A stretch of DNA of 64,000 nucleotides from Euglena gracilis (taxonomy: Eukaryota > Euglenida > Euglenophyceae > Euglenales), in NCBI GenBank assembly GCA_039621445.1, contig CP154957.1:24280938-24344937 (forward strand), read 5' to 3'. Positions 33,850-64,000 of the stretch are shown piece after piece. Numbering within the stretch: the stretch's first letter is position 1; the number at the start of each line of letters is the position of its first letter. Under the pieces are notes generated by a model that saw only the letters and a program-made list of their open reading frames with translations, was not told the DNA's origin and did no database searches. A program made the position numbers and the translations under genes.

Positions 33850-34215
33850 GCCAAGTAGGCAAAAATAACAAAAAAAAAATGCTCGAAAATGGCCCAAAAT
33901 GACCCTGCTTTTGGCCGATTTGGGTCACTTTAGCAGCTTTTGTTCACTTTTGGCAACAAACTGGCGCAAAAATGCTCAAAATGGTCAAATTGGACCAAAA
34001 AGAGACCAAAAAATGGGCAAAAAATAACAAAAGAAAAGGTCGAAAGTGGCTTTAAATGGTCAAAAATGGCCCAAGAGCAGGACAAAATGGCCCAAAATTA
34101 CAAGAAGTGGGCAAAAAATGCCAAAAATGGTCAAAATAGGTCAAAATGGGTGAATTGCGGTGGCAAATGGGCCAAAAGTGGCCAAAAGTGGCCAAAAGTG
34201 GCAACATGAGCCAGA
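33850..34215 (+). repeat. Low-complexity AAAATGGCC-type repeat
   Basis: Interspersed AAAATGGTCAAAA, GGCCAAAAGTGG and similar words with no exon-like sequence. Confidence 0.7.
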
Positions 34216-34300
34216 TGAGCCAGAAGAATCTCAACATCTGGGATAAAAATGAGCCTAATTCCTCATTCTCACTGAAAAATTGACATCAATTTGAAAAAAG

Positions 34301-34450
34301 TTGCGCGGTCGGCTGCGGTCGGCTGCGGTCGGCTGCGGTCGGCTGCGGTTGGCTGCGGTCGGCACCCCACCTATGACAGTCCTGAAACCCGCGGTCGGCC
34401 GCGGTCGGCTGCGGTCGGCTGCGGTCGGCTGCGGTCGGCTGCGGTCGGCA
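34301..34450 (+). repeat. (GGTCGGCTGC)n decamer arrays, second locus
   Basis: Two short arrays of the same unit, separated by CACCCCACCTATGACAGTCC. The flank CACCTATGACAG ... CCCGCGGTCGG is shared with 33657-33700. Confidence 0.95.
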
Positions 34451-34559
34451 TAGGTGCCTGCCCGCATCCACACACTCCACTGGTACCCATGGAGTACTCT
34501 GACATCTGGAGGGCGCTCAAGCTCTCTGTAAGCCTTCGCTGTGGGCCGGAGGCAGGGCG

Positions 34560-34667
34560 CCTGGCCACGACCTCGTACAGCAAATTGGTCCAGATGCCCT
34601 TGCGGCTGAGCTCAGATTGGATCGCGGTGAGGGGCACGTCAGAAGCCAAAACGCACCACTTCACCAA
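34560..34667 (-). CDS. Possible kinase-gene exon: SRKGIWTNLLYE
   Basis: Minus-strand segment encoding LTAIQSELSRKGIWTNLLYE with a GAG|GTCGTGG donor. Composition is protein-like, but no domain is recognised. Assignment to the kinase N-terminal part rests on strand and position only. Confidence 0.35.
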
Positions 34668-34862
34668 AGCACTGCGCCAAACAACCCAGAAAGGGTTTTA
34701 GGTCCAGAGAAATAGTAGGACAAAGCCCTAACCCAGCAACGCAGGGACCCAGAAAGCCAAACCCCTGTTCAACCCAAAGGGCTTGGTGGGAACAGAGTCG
34801 AAATCAGCCTTTGCCACGCCCGCACACATTTTCGGCAGCCTCACCGCCGCGACCCGCAACAC

Positions 34863-34933
34863 GTCTCCCTCTGCCACTGTTGGAGGTTCGCCTTCGCTGC
34901 AGGGTCACTCTGCAGCAGTGCCCAGACGTCAGG
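34863..34933 (-). CDS. Possible kinase-gene exon: PDVWALLQSDPAAKANLQQW
   Basis: AG acceptor (CCTGAG) and GAC|GTGTTG donor bound a helix-like segment PDVWALLQSDPAAKANLQQW then QRE. Family unknown. It precedes the membrane exon at 29438 in the transcription direction. Confidence 0.4.
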
Positions 34934-35109
34934 CTCAGGAGTCCAACCACAATGTGGCATCGTGTCCACATATGTACGTGCGAGGGTGAGCACCAGTATA
35001 ATATTAACTCAATGTCCCTGGCCATCTCTGTTTCAAAACAACTGCGGGCTTTTGCAATCCTGGACCCATTTGTTACATGTTCTGACCATTGGCTCGAGCA
35101 ACAAAATTA

Positions 35110-35800
35110 GAATGATATGGAAATTATTGCTCTGTAGTACATTTTCTGCTTCCATTTTGATGCTCCTTTAAAAAAAAGATGCACTCTGAGACCTGTGAAT
35201 TTGATCAAAAAAGAAGTCAAACAAACTATTTTGCCCTATGTGGGAAGGAATGAACGGCCCAAAAAACAACAACAAAATAGCGACCGTTTAGAAACATTTA
35301 AACTGATGTGGATGGTCGATGGGGCATATTCGAATTCAAAATGATGTTACGTGGTTCAGTCTGACTTAACGTGATTTTGAAAAAAATACTAATTTTTTTT
35401 TAACTCATAACATGTCCGGCCAATGATTCCATGTGCTCATTTTATGTGGTTTTATATTATTTAAATTATTTTTGAGATAATTGCATACCATAATCATATG
35501 TGATTTTATATGATTTGATGCACCACGGTTTTTGTCAAAAAAAAACACAAACTGTGCCCACCCACTGTGGTACGTGGTAAGGAAAAAATACCTTGGCCGC
35601 CAAAGGAAAACTTTGGCTTTAAAATGTGCCCCCTTTCAAAAGAAATGCTGAAAGACCTTACCCTGATCTTAACCTTGGCTGTCACAATAACCCTGACCCT
35701 AACCTTGTTTCTGAAATGACAGAAAACACTTGGAAAAAGTCAATGAAACCATCAAAGTGCATTTAACAAGTTCTCTTCACTAAACTTCTGCCCCCCCCCA
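35110..35800. other. AT-rich gap, no gene seen
   Basis: AT-rich, with T and A runs and no G/C-ending-codon exon. It contains one ACCCTAACCTT-like word but no array. Confidence 0.5.
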
Positions 35801-36039
35801 AGGTGGCTGGTAGCTTAAGGATGGCTCTTTTTCTTTTCCTGGATCCTCCCCCAAAAAATAAAATGGAACTTGCCTCATTTGTCCGAAGAAGCGCCACGTC
35901 TTCAGGGTTGATGCAGCGTTTACCCCTCCTCTGTTTTGCACTTATTCAGAAAAGGTCGATGTTTTTTTTGGGGGCGGGGCGTGCTTCAAATCGAGCAATG
36001 CAAAGGTCCAGGTAATCTTTTGGAGTGGGGAACCGTTTT

Positions 36040-36270
36040 ACCCTGACCACTGTGGTTCAAGTCCCCTGCCCCCAATGGGGCGGCCAGCTGCGGAGGGGAG
36101 GCCTGGGTGGGGAGGTCCTCCAGCAACGCCGACTGTACGTTGAGCTCGGGGCCCAGGGAGGCTGCCGGTCAGGCGAACCATTGCAGGGAGGGGCGGCTGG
36201 GGACCCGCTGTGGAAACCCCCGTGGGCAGGAGTGGGAATGCCGCTGAGAAGCCACCGCTGGAAACCAAGG
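36040..36270 (-). CDS. Possible exon region, frame unresolved
   Basis: After a good polypyrimidine/CTCTGCAG acceptor at 36271, the minus strand is GC-rich with two competing frames. One is hydrophobic (FSAAFPLLPTGVSTAGPQPP); one later reads SLGPELNVQSALLEDLPTQA, after a CGGCAG acceptor. Donors GTACAG and GTAAAA are available. It may be one or two exons of the kinase N-terminal part. Confidence 0.35.
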
Positions 36271-36294
36271 CTGCAGAGTGAGGGGAAAACGTTC

Positions 36295-37320
36295 CTTAGG
36301 TGGCGCATCTCGCACTGAAGCTTTTTTGCTTTGTCGCTGTGCGCAAATCGACATTTTTTACGAAATTCTTGAACCGCCGAATGCACCTGGTGAAACAGCA
36401 ACATATAATATCCACTTCTCACGATACAGGTAGGAAACACAAAGGTTACAAAGTTTCAAAACCTCACCCTAGCGAGATGTGTGAAACAGCTGGAGTGACA
36501 GATTGGTGTTGTCGTCTGTGAAATAGGTGGGTTGTACATGGCTGTTACAACTATGGGTTTCGGTGTGTCCGTGCTGCCTGTAACTACCGGGAGATGCATA
36601 CCTGTTTGTTTGGGGCCGACTATCCACTGTTTCGGACAACGTGATGTGCAGGTAACTTAGTCGACGACTGTGGCATAAAAATCTTTCCAGAACTCTGCTG
36701 CTACCAGACGGATCAAAATGTGTGTCTATCGATGGAACACACGTGACAAATTTATGAAATGAGGGTAGATGTGCGCATCTGCGCACACCAACCACATGTG
36801 ATTTTGACAGGTTCATGTGCGCAAATGCGCACACCAATCCCCTGCAAAATAAATAAATGGTCGATGAGAGCAAATGCGCACACCAACCACCAACACAAAA
36901 CATATATGTGGTTGGTGTGCGCAAATGTGCGAGTGGTGGATGTGCGCATTTGCGCACACCAACCAGGTGGAACTTGAGAAATATACTCCTCATTGTTTAT
37001 ACCACATGAAACACAACACCTGCCTTTTCTTGGCTCTAGAAATAAAGGTTGGGGCAAGGATTTTGAATGGGTACTTTTTGCAATGTGTGACAAAAAACGG
37101 TGGCTTGTAAATGTTTTTTTGTTTTACTTCTGTTTTATGGCGTGCTCTTCATCCTGAACTGTTGACGTGCGCACTTGTGCACACCGACCATTGCGGATGC
37201 AAAACTTTTGAAACTATTGTGCGGTGACAAATATCTGGTTTTTACATTATGTGAAACATGCAGTGAACACACTGTATGACAGGAGAAAGTTTGTCCTCTC
37301 AAAGTGCAAGTTTGCATGTC
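36295..37320 (+). mobile_element. CTTAGG..CGCACT family element with GTGCGCAAATGCGCAC array
   Basis: Left terminus CTTAGGTGGCGCATCTCGCA resembles the left end at 50295 (CTTAGGCGGCCGAATTCGCA). The interior at 36758-36965 holds repeated GTGCGCAAATGCGCACACCA palindromes in alternating orientation. Sequence around GTGTGTCTATCGATGGAACA matches 45895-45915. The right end was not found, so the end is approximate. Confidence 0.55.
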
Positions 37321-38059
37321 TTATCTCCAACCCATACGACCGATCGTTTTCGTGCCATCAATTTGGAAGTTGCGCGGGAGGAATTGATGATGTGTAAACC
37401 CCCATGATTGCTGGACACTTTTCTTTATTCCAAAATTTCAAAATTACGTGTGTGTGATCTTCCTGTTTCTCCGACCGGGAATCAATTTTCTGTTTTTGCC
37501 ACAATGATGCCTCATTTGTTTTACCTCAGAAAACATGCAACATACCAGTTTTTGTGCACAATATCAGGGTGCTGAGTCCCGTTACTTTCACCAAATCAAC
37601 CAGGTGCAAACATTAAATATTTTATCCCTCCAAAACAATGAGTTTTGTGGCCACATTTAAGACGCTCCCATTCTCCATTGTTTCCATGGACCAGCAGCTT
37701 GCCCGCCCCCCCCACCCCAGTCTGCCGTCCCGGATGAGGGGATTAACAACGCCACCTCGGTGGCTGTTGCTGAACCGGGGGGTTTATGACGGCCTTGTGG
37801 ATGCTTAAGCGCAACCACCTATCATCACCTGATGTGACCATACAATTTTTACCGACTCCGGGGGGGGGGGGGTCGCTCCGCTCTGCGAAAAACCAGTCAG
37901 TCACTTTTTTTTTGGGAAACCAGTCAGTCACCCCCCCCCCTAGGGGTGGGTTCATCCCCCCCACCCACCACAACACCCCGCAAGGAGAAGTTCCCCGTGC
38001 GCCGAAGGTGCCAAGAGAAAACTTTGACCTAAAAAAATCAGCGTGCAGGAGACCTGAGA

Positions 38060-38450
38060 AGGCCTGGGAGCAGGCTTCAACACAGGCAGGTCGGACCCCC
38101 CTCTGGTCCGGGGACCCCCCCCCATCTAAACAATGGCGCGGTCCGGGTGATCGACTTTTGCCCCGGCGCTTTGCCGGGCCGGGCCGAAAAATTTCGGCCC
38201 CCCAAAACGGCCAAAAATGCCATTTGGGCAAAAATTTGTCAAAAATGCAAAAAGAATTCGGCTCAAAGTGCTGGAAAAATTTTTTTGACCTCTTGGCGGG
38301 GGTCCCGGGTACCTCCCCCCCCCCCCCAGGTCGGTCCAGATGCCCTTGGCAGATGGGGAGGGGGTGGTCCGGACCACCTCTCCGGTCTAGGAGGGGGGGG
38401 ATTGGGGGGGCACCCCCCACCTACACCCCGTCCTTATATCGAACCCTGCC
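38060..38450. repeat. Dispersed repeat family CAATGGCGCGGTCCGGGTGA, copy 1
   Basis: Shares CAATGGCGCGGTC, CGGCGCTTTGCCGGGCC, CCCCAAAACGGCCAAAAATG and CCTTATATCGAACCC with copies at 45295-45665 and 53955-54245. A related word, CCTTATATCGACCC, stands at 56514. Non-coding. Confidence 0.7.
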
Positions 38451-38584
38451 TGGGGGGTGTTCGCCCCCCGCCACCAGGATGGGGGCGGTCGACTCCCCCA
38501 CCTACCACAGGGTTGAGGGGATTCACATACACACATTCCTGGGGGGCAGCAGCGGGACACCCCCCCCCCAGGGGGAGGCACAGG

Positions 38585-38760
38585 CGGCCGCCGCCCTGGC
38601 CGACGTTGGCATGGATGCGCCACGCGAAGTACCCGAACACCAGCGCGCAGCCCAGGCAGAGGAGGGGCGGGAGGGCCCGCGGGCTGATGCAGCGCGCCTT
38701 GGAGAAGCCCAGCAGCAGGAGCACGACGGCGGGGGGGACTGCGCTGCCAGGCCCCCAGCG
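38585..38760 (-). CDS. Probable membrane exon of the kinase gene
   Basis: Minus-strand GC-rich segment encoding AVVLLLLGFSKARCISPRAL then PPLLCLGCALVFGYFAWRIH and ANVGQGGG, with two hydrophobic helices separated by a basic loop. It is consistent with the multi-pass sensor region upstream of the kinase core. Exact splice sites were not fixed. Confidence 0.5.
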
Positions 38761-38901
38761 CCCATTGGGGGGGGGGCAATCACAGCCCAACTAAACAGAA
38801 TGAAACGTGAATTTTCTTAATTCATTTTATCAATGTTTTACCCGCCCTGGGAGAAACAGTTCCATTGCCCCTGCAATAGCCAGTGAAATCAAACAAAAAT
38901 A

Positions 38902-39030
38902 ATATAATAATATAATAATATAATAATATAATAATATAATAATATAATAATATAATAATATAATAATATAATAATATAATAATATAATAATAATAATATA
39001 ATATAATAATATAATAATATAATAATAATA
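38902..39030. repeat. (AATAATAT)n microsatellite
   Basis: About 130 bp of TAATAATA units. The minus-strand Tyr/Ile frame across it is an artefact. Confidence 0.95.
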
Positions 39031-39194
39031 CACATCAATCGTCCCAAATGTCATCCAACTACTCTGCTTTCACGCCCCTGCTCTTTGGAATTACAAGTGT
39101 CAGGGGAGGTGGCAGACAGAGGAGTACGAAAGCTTACATTGCAACCGACCCAACCAGAGTGCGCTCGGTCCAGTGCCCAGGTCTCATAATAGGC

Positions 39195-39330
39195 GTCCAA
39201 ACAAAGGGGGAGCAGGCCTGCGTGAACGGCAGCAGCGTGCCCACCCCGACGAGCCCCGCCTTGCAGCTGGTGAGGATGGCCAGCAGCTGGCCCAGCGAGA
39301 GGGCCAGCGCCGCGGCGAGGGACGCGCCAG
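39195..39330 (-). CDS. Probable membrane exon of the kinase gene
   Basis: Encodes ALALSLGQLLAILTSCKAGL then VGVGTLLPFTQACSPFVWTP, one or two hydrophobic helices with G/C-ending codons. It sits directly upstream of the membrane exon at 38760. Confidence 0.5.
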
Positions 39331-39819
39331 GCCCGGGGCCGGAACCCGCCACGGGGTGGGAGAGGGGCCGGGCGTTAAGTGACTGGGTGAGTCAGAGGCG
39401 CTCACAAAAAACGCACAGATGTTGATGGAATCGAATCCGTGGGGGGGGGGGGTGAGTTGGAGATTCCGGACCACACGCTTGGAGGCAGCAAGCCTTCAAG
39501 GCTTGACCTCAGACAATTCACAGGCGCAGAGGAGGAGGCCCAAAGAGGTGGGTTCGATGTCATCAACCCCCCCCTGGTCAAGGGAGGCCCCCCCCCTGAC
39601 GGTGGAATGGCGGGAAAAAAAACACATTTGTGGATCCACCCACCCAAAGCCCACCCAAATTGGCTGCCAAAAAACCCCTTGATAAAATTTTCGGCCCGGC
39701 CACCTCCCCCCCCAAAAAAAGAATTTTACCCAAAGATGTCTATCAAAATTTACCTGAAAAAATATTCTCACGGAAAAGCAGGGAATGAAGTTGACAAGTT
39801 CCAAGAGACATAGGGCACA

Positions 39820-40191
39820 TGAACTATTTAACCGACTCGGTGAATTTCATCTGGGGCGTGGCGATGCGTGTGCTCCATAATGGGAAGACGATCTGCCCGG
39901 GGGCTGTTCAGCAAACACCATGTCAGGCAGTTGTTGACGATGAGCTGCTGCTGGCGTTGGGCGAACAAAGCAAGGACCTCCGGGGAGTCGCACCCGCGTC
40001 GACTCCCGTACCGCAGGAGCAGGCTTCGTTTGACGAAACCCCCTGGGGGTCCGTCCTCGGAGAGAAGCCTGCACAGGAGGGCCCACCACTCTGCCGCCCG
40101 TCTCTTCATCCCGAGGATCGCAATTGGGCGGACATCGCACTGCGAGACAGCAACGTGGACCTGTCCATTCCGCGCCAAAGCCAAACTGGCG
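39820..40191 (-). CDS. Probable exon(s) preceding the membrane region
   Basis: A minus-strand frame after a CTCCAG acceptor encodes RAAEWWALLCRLLSEDGPPG, FVKRSLLLRYGSRRGCDSPE and VLALFAQRQQQLIVNNCLTW then CLLNSPRADR. Basic and amphipathic, it could be the cytosolic N-terminus before the first helix. A plus-strand frame also reads through here (161 codons), but its codons are less G/C-ending and every other exon is on the minus strand, so I prefer the minus strand. Confidence 0.45.
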
Positions 40192-41122
40192 CTGGAGGGA
40201 TCGCAGTCCGAAATACGTACATGGGTCTTGCCACCTTCCTGCCTGGGCCACGAAGCTTGGTTTGGCAACTTTGGGAAGTGGTCGCCAGTGCTGGCACCAG
40301 TTGACGTGTCAGGTTGACAATTTCCAGGGGAAAAAAAGGGGGCGTCAATTGCCCGGGGGGGGGGCGGGTCAGTCAGCTATTGTCTGGCAGCCTCACTGCT
40401 GGGACCCCCCCCCATGCCATGGCCAGGAAGGCATTATGACGGGGGGGAGGGGGTTCGGATCCCCCCTCCATCGTCAAGTGGGACTGATCCATAATATCAA
40501 TTATTATTCTTTCCTGATTCGGGTATTCCATCACGAAGTTTTGACGTTCCTGCTATGCGGATGCTGGCATGTTTTATTAGAGGGATTGGGGATTGGATTT
40601 CCCAAATTTGGGCCTAAAATCAGACTGAATTGTAACTGCTCCAGATTTTAGGCCGAAACTGCAACCCTGACCTTATTCCGATAAACAGCCCCCTTTTTGT
40701 GCCTCTGCATCCAAAAAAAACTGACCAAATACCGGTGAATCGAGGGATTTCCAGGGTTTTTGGGTCAAACAAATGGAACCAATGATGGTCACCAAGCACC
40801 TCTGGTCAGCCATGCCCTTGGGCCCAGCATCGCCCAGCATCGCCCAGCATCGCCCAGCATCGCCTTTGGAGCCCTTGAAGGTGTACCTATAATGCCTGCT
40901 GCTTTTGCCGCTCTAGCCCACTTTTGGTTGCTTTTGGCCATCTTTGGTTGCTTTTTGACCACTTTGACCACTTTTGACTGCTTTTTGCCCACATTGACCA
41001 CTTTTGACTGCTTTTTGACCACTGTTGCCCACATTTGCTGCCTTTTGACCAATTTTGACTGCTTCTTGACCACTTTTGCTGCTTTTTGCCCACCTTTGCC
41101 CATTTCCAACCACCTTTGCAGC

Positions 41123-41624
41123 CAGGGAATTTCTTAAGGACCCCCGGGGGGGGGGGTCCAGCCTCCGGCTGGCAAAAAGGCTGCTGGCTGGATTTGAGCT
41201 GCTGGCTGGACCCCCCCCGGGGGGGGGGGTCCGGGGCTGGAGGGGGCTGGGCTGGGTCGGTGAAAAACAAAACTTTCTAACACATTTTTGCCATTTTCGA
41301 CATTTTGGTGGATGGAGCTAGATCAAGGCTGGGGGCTGTGATGGAGGAAACTGTGGTGAGGGGAAAAAATGCAGGGATAGGTGAGCTGGGCAGCCCAGTT
41401 GGCTGGCCAGCCTGCGGCCGGCTGGCCCGGCCTGCGGCCGGCTGGCCCGGCCTGCGGCCGGCTGGCCCAGCCTCCGGCCGGGCTGGACCCGACTTTATTT
41501 CAGTCGACCCCAGGGGGGGGGGGGGCTCCCAGCCCGAATTTGGGCTGCTGGCTGGATTTGAGCTGCTGGCTGGCTGGACCCCCCCCGGGGGGGTAGGGTA
41601 CCCTCCGGCTTAAGAAATTCCCTG
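41123..41624. mobile_element. Nested 502-bp hAT-like MITE with perfect 16-bp TIR and 8-bp TSD
   Basis: Termini CAGGGAATTTCTTAAG and its exact reverse complement. TTTGCAGC is repeated directly at 41115-41122 and 41625-41632. CAGGG ends and an 8-bp duplication are hAT hallmarks. The interior has inverted copies of GCTGGCTGGATTTGAGCTGC and repeated CGGCCGGCTGGCCC. It inserted into the MULE-like element, so it is the younger of the two. Confidence 0.92.
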
Positions 41625-41859
41625 TTTGCAGCTTTTTGATCACTTTTGACTGCTTTTTGACCACTGTTGCCCACATTTGCTGCCTTTTGACCAATTTTGC
41701 CTGCTTTTTGACCACTTTTTGACCACTTTTGCTGCTTTTGCCGGAGGATGTGGTGCAGGCCTGTGAGATGGCAAAATCGAGTGCAAGTTGCAAGCCTCTT
41801 GCCGGTCAGACAAACAAAATCCAAAACAGTTGCTGTGCTGGAGGGTGGAGGGTGGCACC

Positions 41860-42265
41860 CCATCTTGTCCATCTGCATCTTGTCCAGTATCTGCATCTTG
41901 TCCAGCATCTGTTTCTTGTCCAGCAACTGCATCTTGTCCACCATCAACTCTTGTCCAGCAACTGCACCTTGTCCACCATCTGCATGTTGTCCAGTGTCTG
42001 CATCCAGTTCATCTTGTCCAGCATCGGCATCTTGTCCAGTATCTGCATCTTGTCTGGCATCTGTATCTGTCCAGCATCTGCTTCTTGTCCAGCAACTGCA
42101 TCTTGTCCACCATCTGCATGTTGTCCAGTGTCTGCATCCAGTTCATCTTATCCAGCATCGGCATCTTGTCCAATATCTGCATCTTGTCCAGCATCTGCAT
42201 CTTGTCCAGCATCGGCATCTTGTCCAGCATCTGCACCTTGTCCATTATCTGTCCAGTATTCATCT
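41860..42265 (+). repeat. 18-bp minisatellite CATCTTGTCCAGCATCTG
   Basis: About 22 imperfect units. Some blocks are duplicated at a higher order (GTGTCTGCATCCAGTTCATC appears twice, about 140 bp apart). Frames give LVQHLH or DKMQML repeats and are not genes. Confidence 0.9.
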
Positions 42266-43452
42266 GTTGGCTCCTGGCCAAGCCAAAATAACCACAAAAG
42301 CCCCAAAAATGGCCACAAAAAGCCCAAATTGACCACAAAAAGCCCCCAAAAGCAACCAAAATAACCAAAAATTGCCAAAAACGCCAACAATGCCCACAAA
42401 AGATTGTGAAAAATGGCCCAAAATCACCAAAAAGGCGCAAAATGGCCATAAATGCCATAAAATCTGCTCAAAAAGGCCCCAATTGGCCCAATGTTTGCCA
42501 AGTCAGTGATAAATAGCCCCAAAATTAGCAAAAATTGACCCATTATGGCCAAAATGGGTGTAAAACTGGAGCTTTGTGGGAAAATTATCCCAAAATAGTT
42601 CAATTCTCCAAAATATACAAAAAAAATGCCAGCATCGCCCAGCATCGCCCTGCATCGCCCAGCATCGGAATCCCACCTCTGGTCTCCAAAAATCCAGCAT
42701 CGCCCAGCATCGCCCAGCATCATCAGAGGTGCTTGATGGTCACCCCCCCCCTGGCCCCAATGGTGCGAGACTGCCATTTTTTTTGTTGACAAGCAACAAA
42801 AATTAATCCTCAATTTTCACAATTATTCTGCAAGTTTTCTGCTTTTTTTCTCTTTTGTGCTTGTCACCAAAAATGAAGGATGACGACGGAGGGGGGTAAA
42901 CTGATTCAAATCACACACAGAATGGACCCACATGTGCTGTTGATGTTTTGACAAAAGAGACAATGCAAAGGTAAAGAAGACCACCAGGAGGGGCAGAAAC
43001 CCACACTGCAAAGTTGAAGGGTAGGGGCAGCCATTGAACGAGGCTCCACGGAGTATCACAGTGCTCTCGGTCTGTTACTGTTTTTCTGCACCCGGCCCAA
43101 TTGGCCCATTCCGCTTGTTGAGACCACCACCTCTCTGGGACCGATGGGCAAGGCAGTGAAATGGTGTGGCGGGAACGGGCGCCGTAACGAACACAGCCAT
43201 GCGCAGAGCTGCAGGGACATTGACACATGCAGGCGGGCAGGGGGGGGGGTGGAGGAAGGCAAAGATGGGTGGCTCAGGGGCTGACGGGGACATCGGTCGT
43301 GGCGGCGGAGGCGAGGGACCCCCGCGACTGGCTCTTGCGGGCAGGGTTGCGGCTCGTGTCGCGGGCCGTCTCAGTCCCCCACGACATGGCGGAGGTGTTG
43401 GAGAGCCGCCGTCCAGATGGCCCCTGAGGGATGTGGGACCGTTGCCCACACA

Positions 43453-43637
<185 letters not shown>

Positions 43638-43803
43638 CCAACAACAACCACAGCCATTGCAACCACAAGGACCACTGCCACCACCACAACCACAGCACAC
43701 ATGGCAATCCAGGGACTGAATTTGAGATTGGGGACAGCATTCGGAGGAGAGGGCGCACCGCCCGACTGGCCACGCGGCTGCTCGGAACGTTCTGGTACAC
43801 CAC

Positions 43804-59848
<16,045 letters not shown>

Positions 59849-60389
59849 GACGCCCTCGCTGCCTCACGTTGTGGGGAAGGGTCGGCCCAGCAATGGGCAA
59901 GAAGGCACCCCTGGAGCAGACACAGACACGTGCACAGAAAAATGAGAGCGGGAGGGGGAGCGAGGTTGGAGGAAGGCTATGGCTCAGTGCCGGCATCAAT
60001 GTGGAGACCTTTCCTTTCAGTCACACAGAATGCTATGGGCAAGCTCCTCCACTGCTCCTGGCGTCGTGCATTCCGTTCTGCATACCAATGGTGACTTACA
60101 GCATAGCTGCAGCAAGCAACACAATTCAAAGGCAAAGCAGCGCTGCGGCAACAGAGAAGTGGGTTCCCTGGAGCCAGCCGGCGTGTTTATGAGGCTGCCC
60201 AGGGGAGAGGAGGCCCACCGACGCGGATGGCGGCAACGTATCAAACATATCGACACATGGGCGGGCACACGTGTCCACACAGCCGTCAGGGAGGGGGGGT
60301 GCCCCCCACGCCTGCCCCCCCCCAGCATCGGTGCCCAGCGGGAGGGCCTGGGGGGGGGGGGGGGGCGGGTCCGGCAGGGCTGGCGTCGG

Positions 60390-63839
<3,450 letters not shown>

Positions 63840-64000
63840 CTTGGAATTGGATTTCCCCTCAGGCGGCCACCCCACTGGTCTTGCATATCGACACACTGGC
63901 CACGAGGAGCGTCAGTTTTGCATGTGTGGACGATCGCGCATGCAAAATACACACGTGTGCACGCACATGGCACTCATATTTTTGGCACTTGTGTGTTACG

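Larger units (their letters stand above)
40794..42734. mobile_element. 1.94-kb MULE-like TIR element with 10-bp target duplication
   Basis: Starts AAGCACCTCTGG and ends CAGAGGTGCTT (11-bp perfect TIR). Identical GATGGTCACC occurs immediately outside both ends (40784-40793 and 42735-42744). A 9-11-bp duplication is typical of Mutator-like elements. The interior holds CCCAGCATCG decamer repeats near both ends, CTTTTGACCACTTTTGACTG repeats, a nested hAT-like element and an 18-bp minisatellite. No transposase is seen, so it is non-autonomous. Confidence 0.85.

Noticed and set aside
35640-35720. Telomere-like words (ACCCTAACCTT)
   Set aside because: Isolated single occurrences, not an array.
39819-40304. 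A 161-codon plus-strand frame starting MNYLTDSV
   Set aside because: It looks protein-like, but its codons are less G/C-ending than the opposing minus-strand frame, and all recognisable exons are on the minus strand.
43280-43427. Competing GC-rich frames on both strands next to the CA array
   Set aside because: Each strand gives a plausible peptide, but no splice sites or family match separate them, so no exon was called.

Overview
This is a eukaryotic nuclear window, most likely from a microbial eukaryote (an alga or other protist). It holds no bacterial-type operons. Coding sequence occurs as short exons of about 25-240 bp with strongly G/C-ending codons, scattered among introns of 0.5-5 kb packed with microsatellites, minisatellites and small inverted-repeat transposons. 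All recognisable gene exons lie on the minus strand. A hybrid histidine kinase argues against an animal. Several exon ends lack a nearby GT, and one is best read as a GA donor. Both would fit a dinoflagellate, but the lineage cannot be settled from this window.

Reading the minus strand from right to left there are three genes. (1) The window edge to 60390: the 3' part of a ubiquitin-binding protein with two PFU (PLAA-family) domains and a C-terminal UBA domain ending in a stop codon. Its second PFU exon is split by a 352-bp transposon flanked by an exact 8-bp target duplication. (2) 59848 to about 46803, possibly 43804: a leucine-rich-repeat protein of the ribonuclease-inhibitor type, beginning MGKKDK and built from about ten exons. 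(3) About 40190 to 12886: a membrane-bound hybrid histidine kinase. Hydrophobic exons are followed by a coiled-coil linker, an H-box (HILKN), the ATPase N- and G-boxes, and a divergent receiver domain ending GKDV..VMVAQLM. This gene covers at least 12.5 kb for the catalytic core and about 27 kb with its probable N-terminal exons.

Layout. 0-2.2 kb: low complexity, a long poly-C tract, a GGCCGCGGTC decamer array and two convergent tRNA-like sequences. 2.3-7.0 kb: a minisatellite of roughly 70-bp units. 7-12 kb: G-rich, CTGT/CCTG and palindromic repeats with no convincing gene. 12.9-25.4 kb: kinase core. 26-34 kb: a large inverted-repeat family, TA arrays, a 132-bp duplication, and a 3.6-kb TIR element carrying broken protein-coding cargo. 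34-41 kb: probable N-terminal kinase exons among repeats. 40.8-42.7 kb: a 1.9-kb TIR element with a 10-bp target duplication that contains a nested hAT-like element with its own 8-bp duplication. 44-57 kb: LRR exons interleaved with TIR elements, including a 2.97-kb element full of TGCGCAAATGCGC palindromes. 58-64 kb: start of the LRR gene and the PFU/UBA gene among CA/TG arrays.

The host genes look ordinary in function (ubiquitin binding, LRR scaffold, two-component signalling). The unusual content is the mobile DNA: one hAT-like MITE family recurs at exon edges and within an exon, so it is a candidate introner, and a second TIR family carries an unidentified proline-rich coding cargo.
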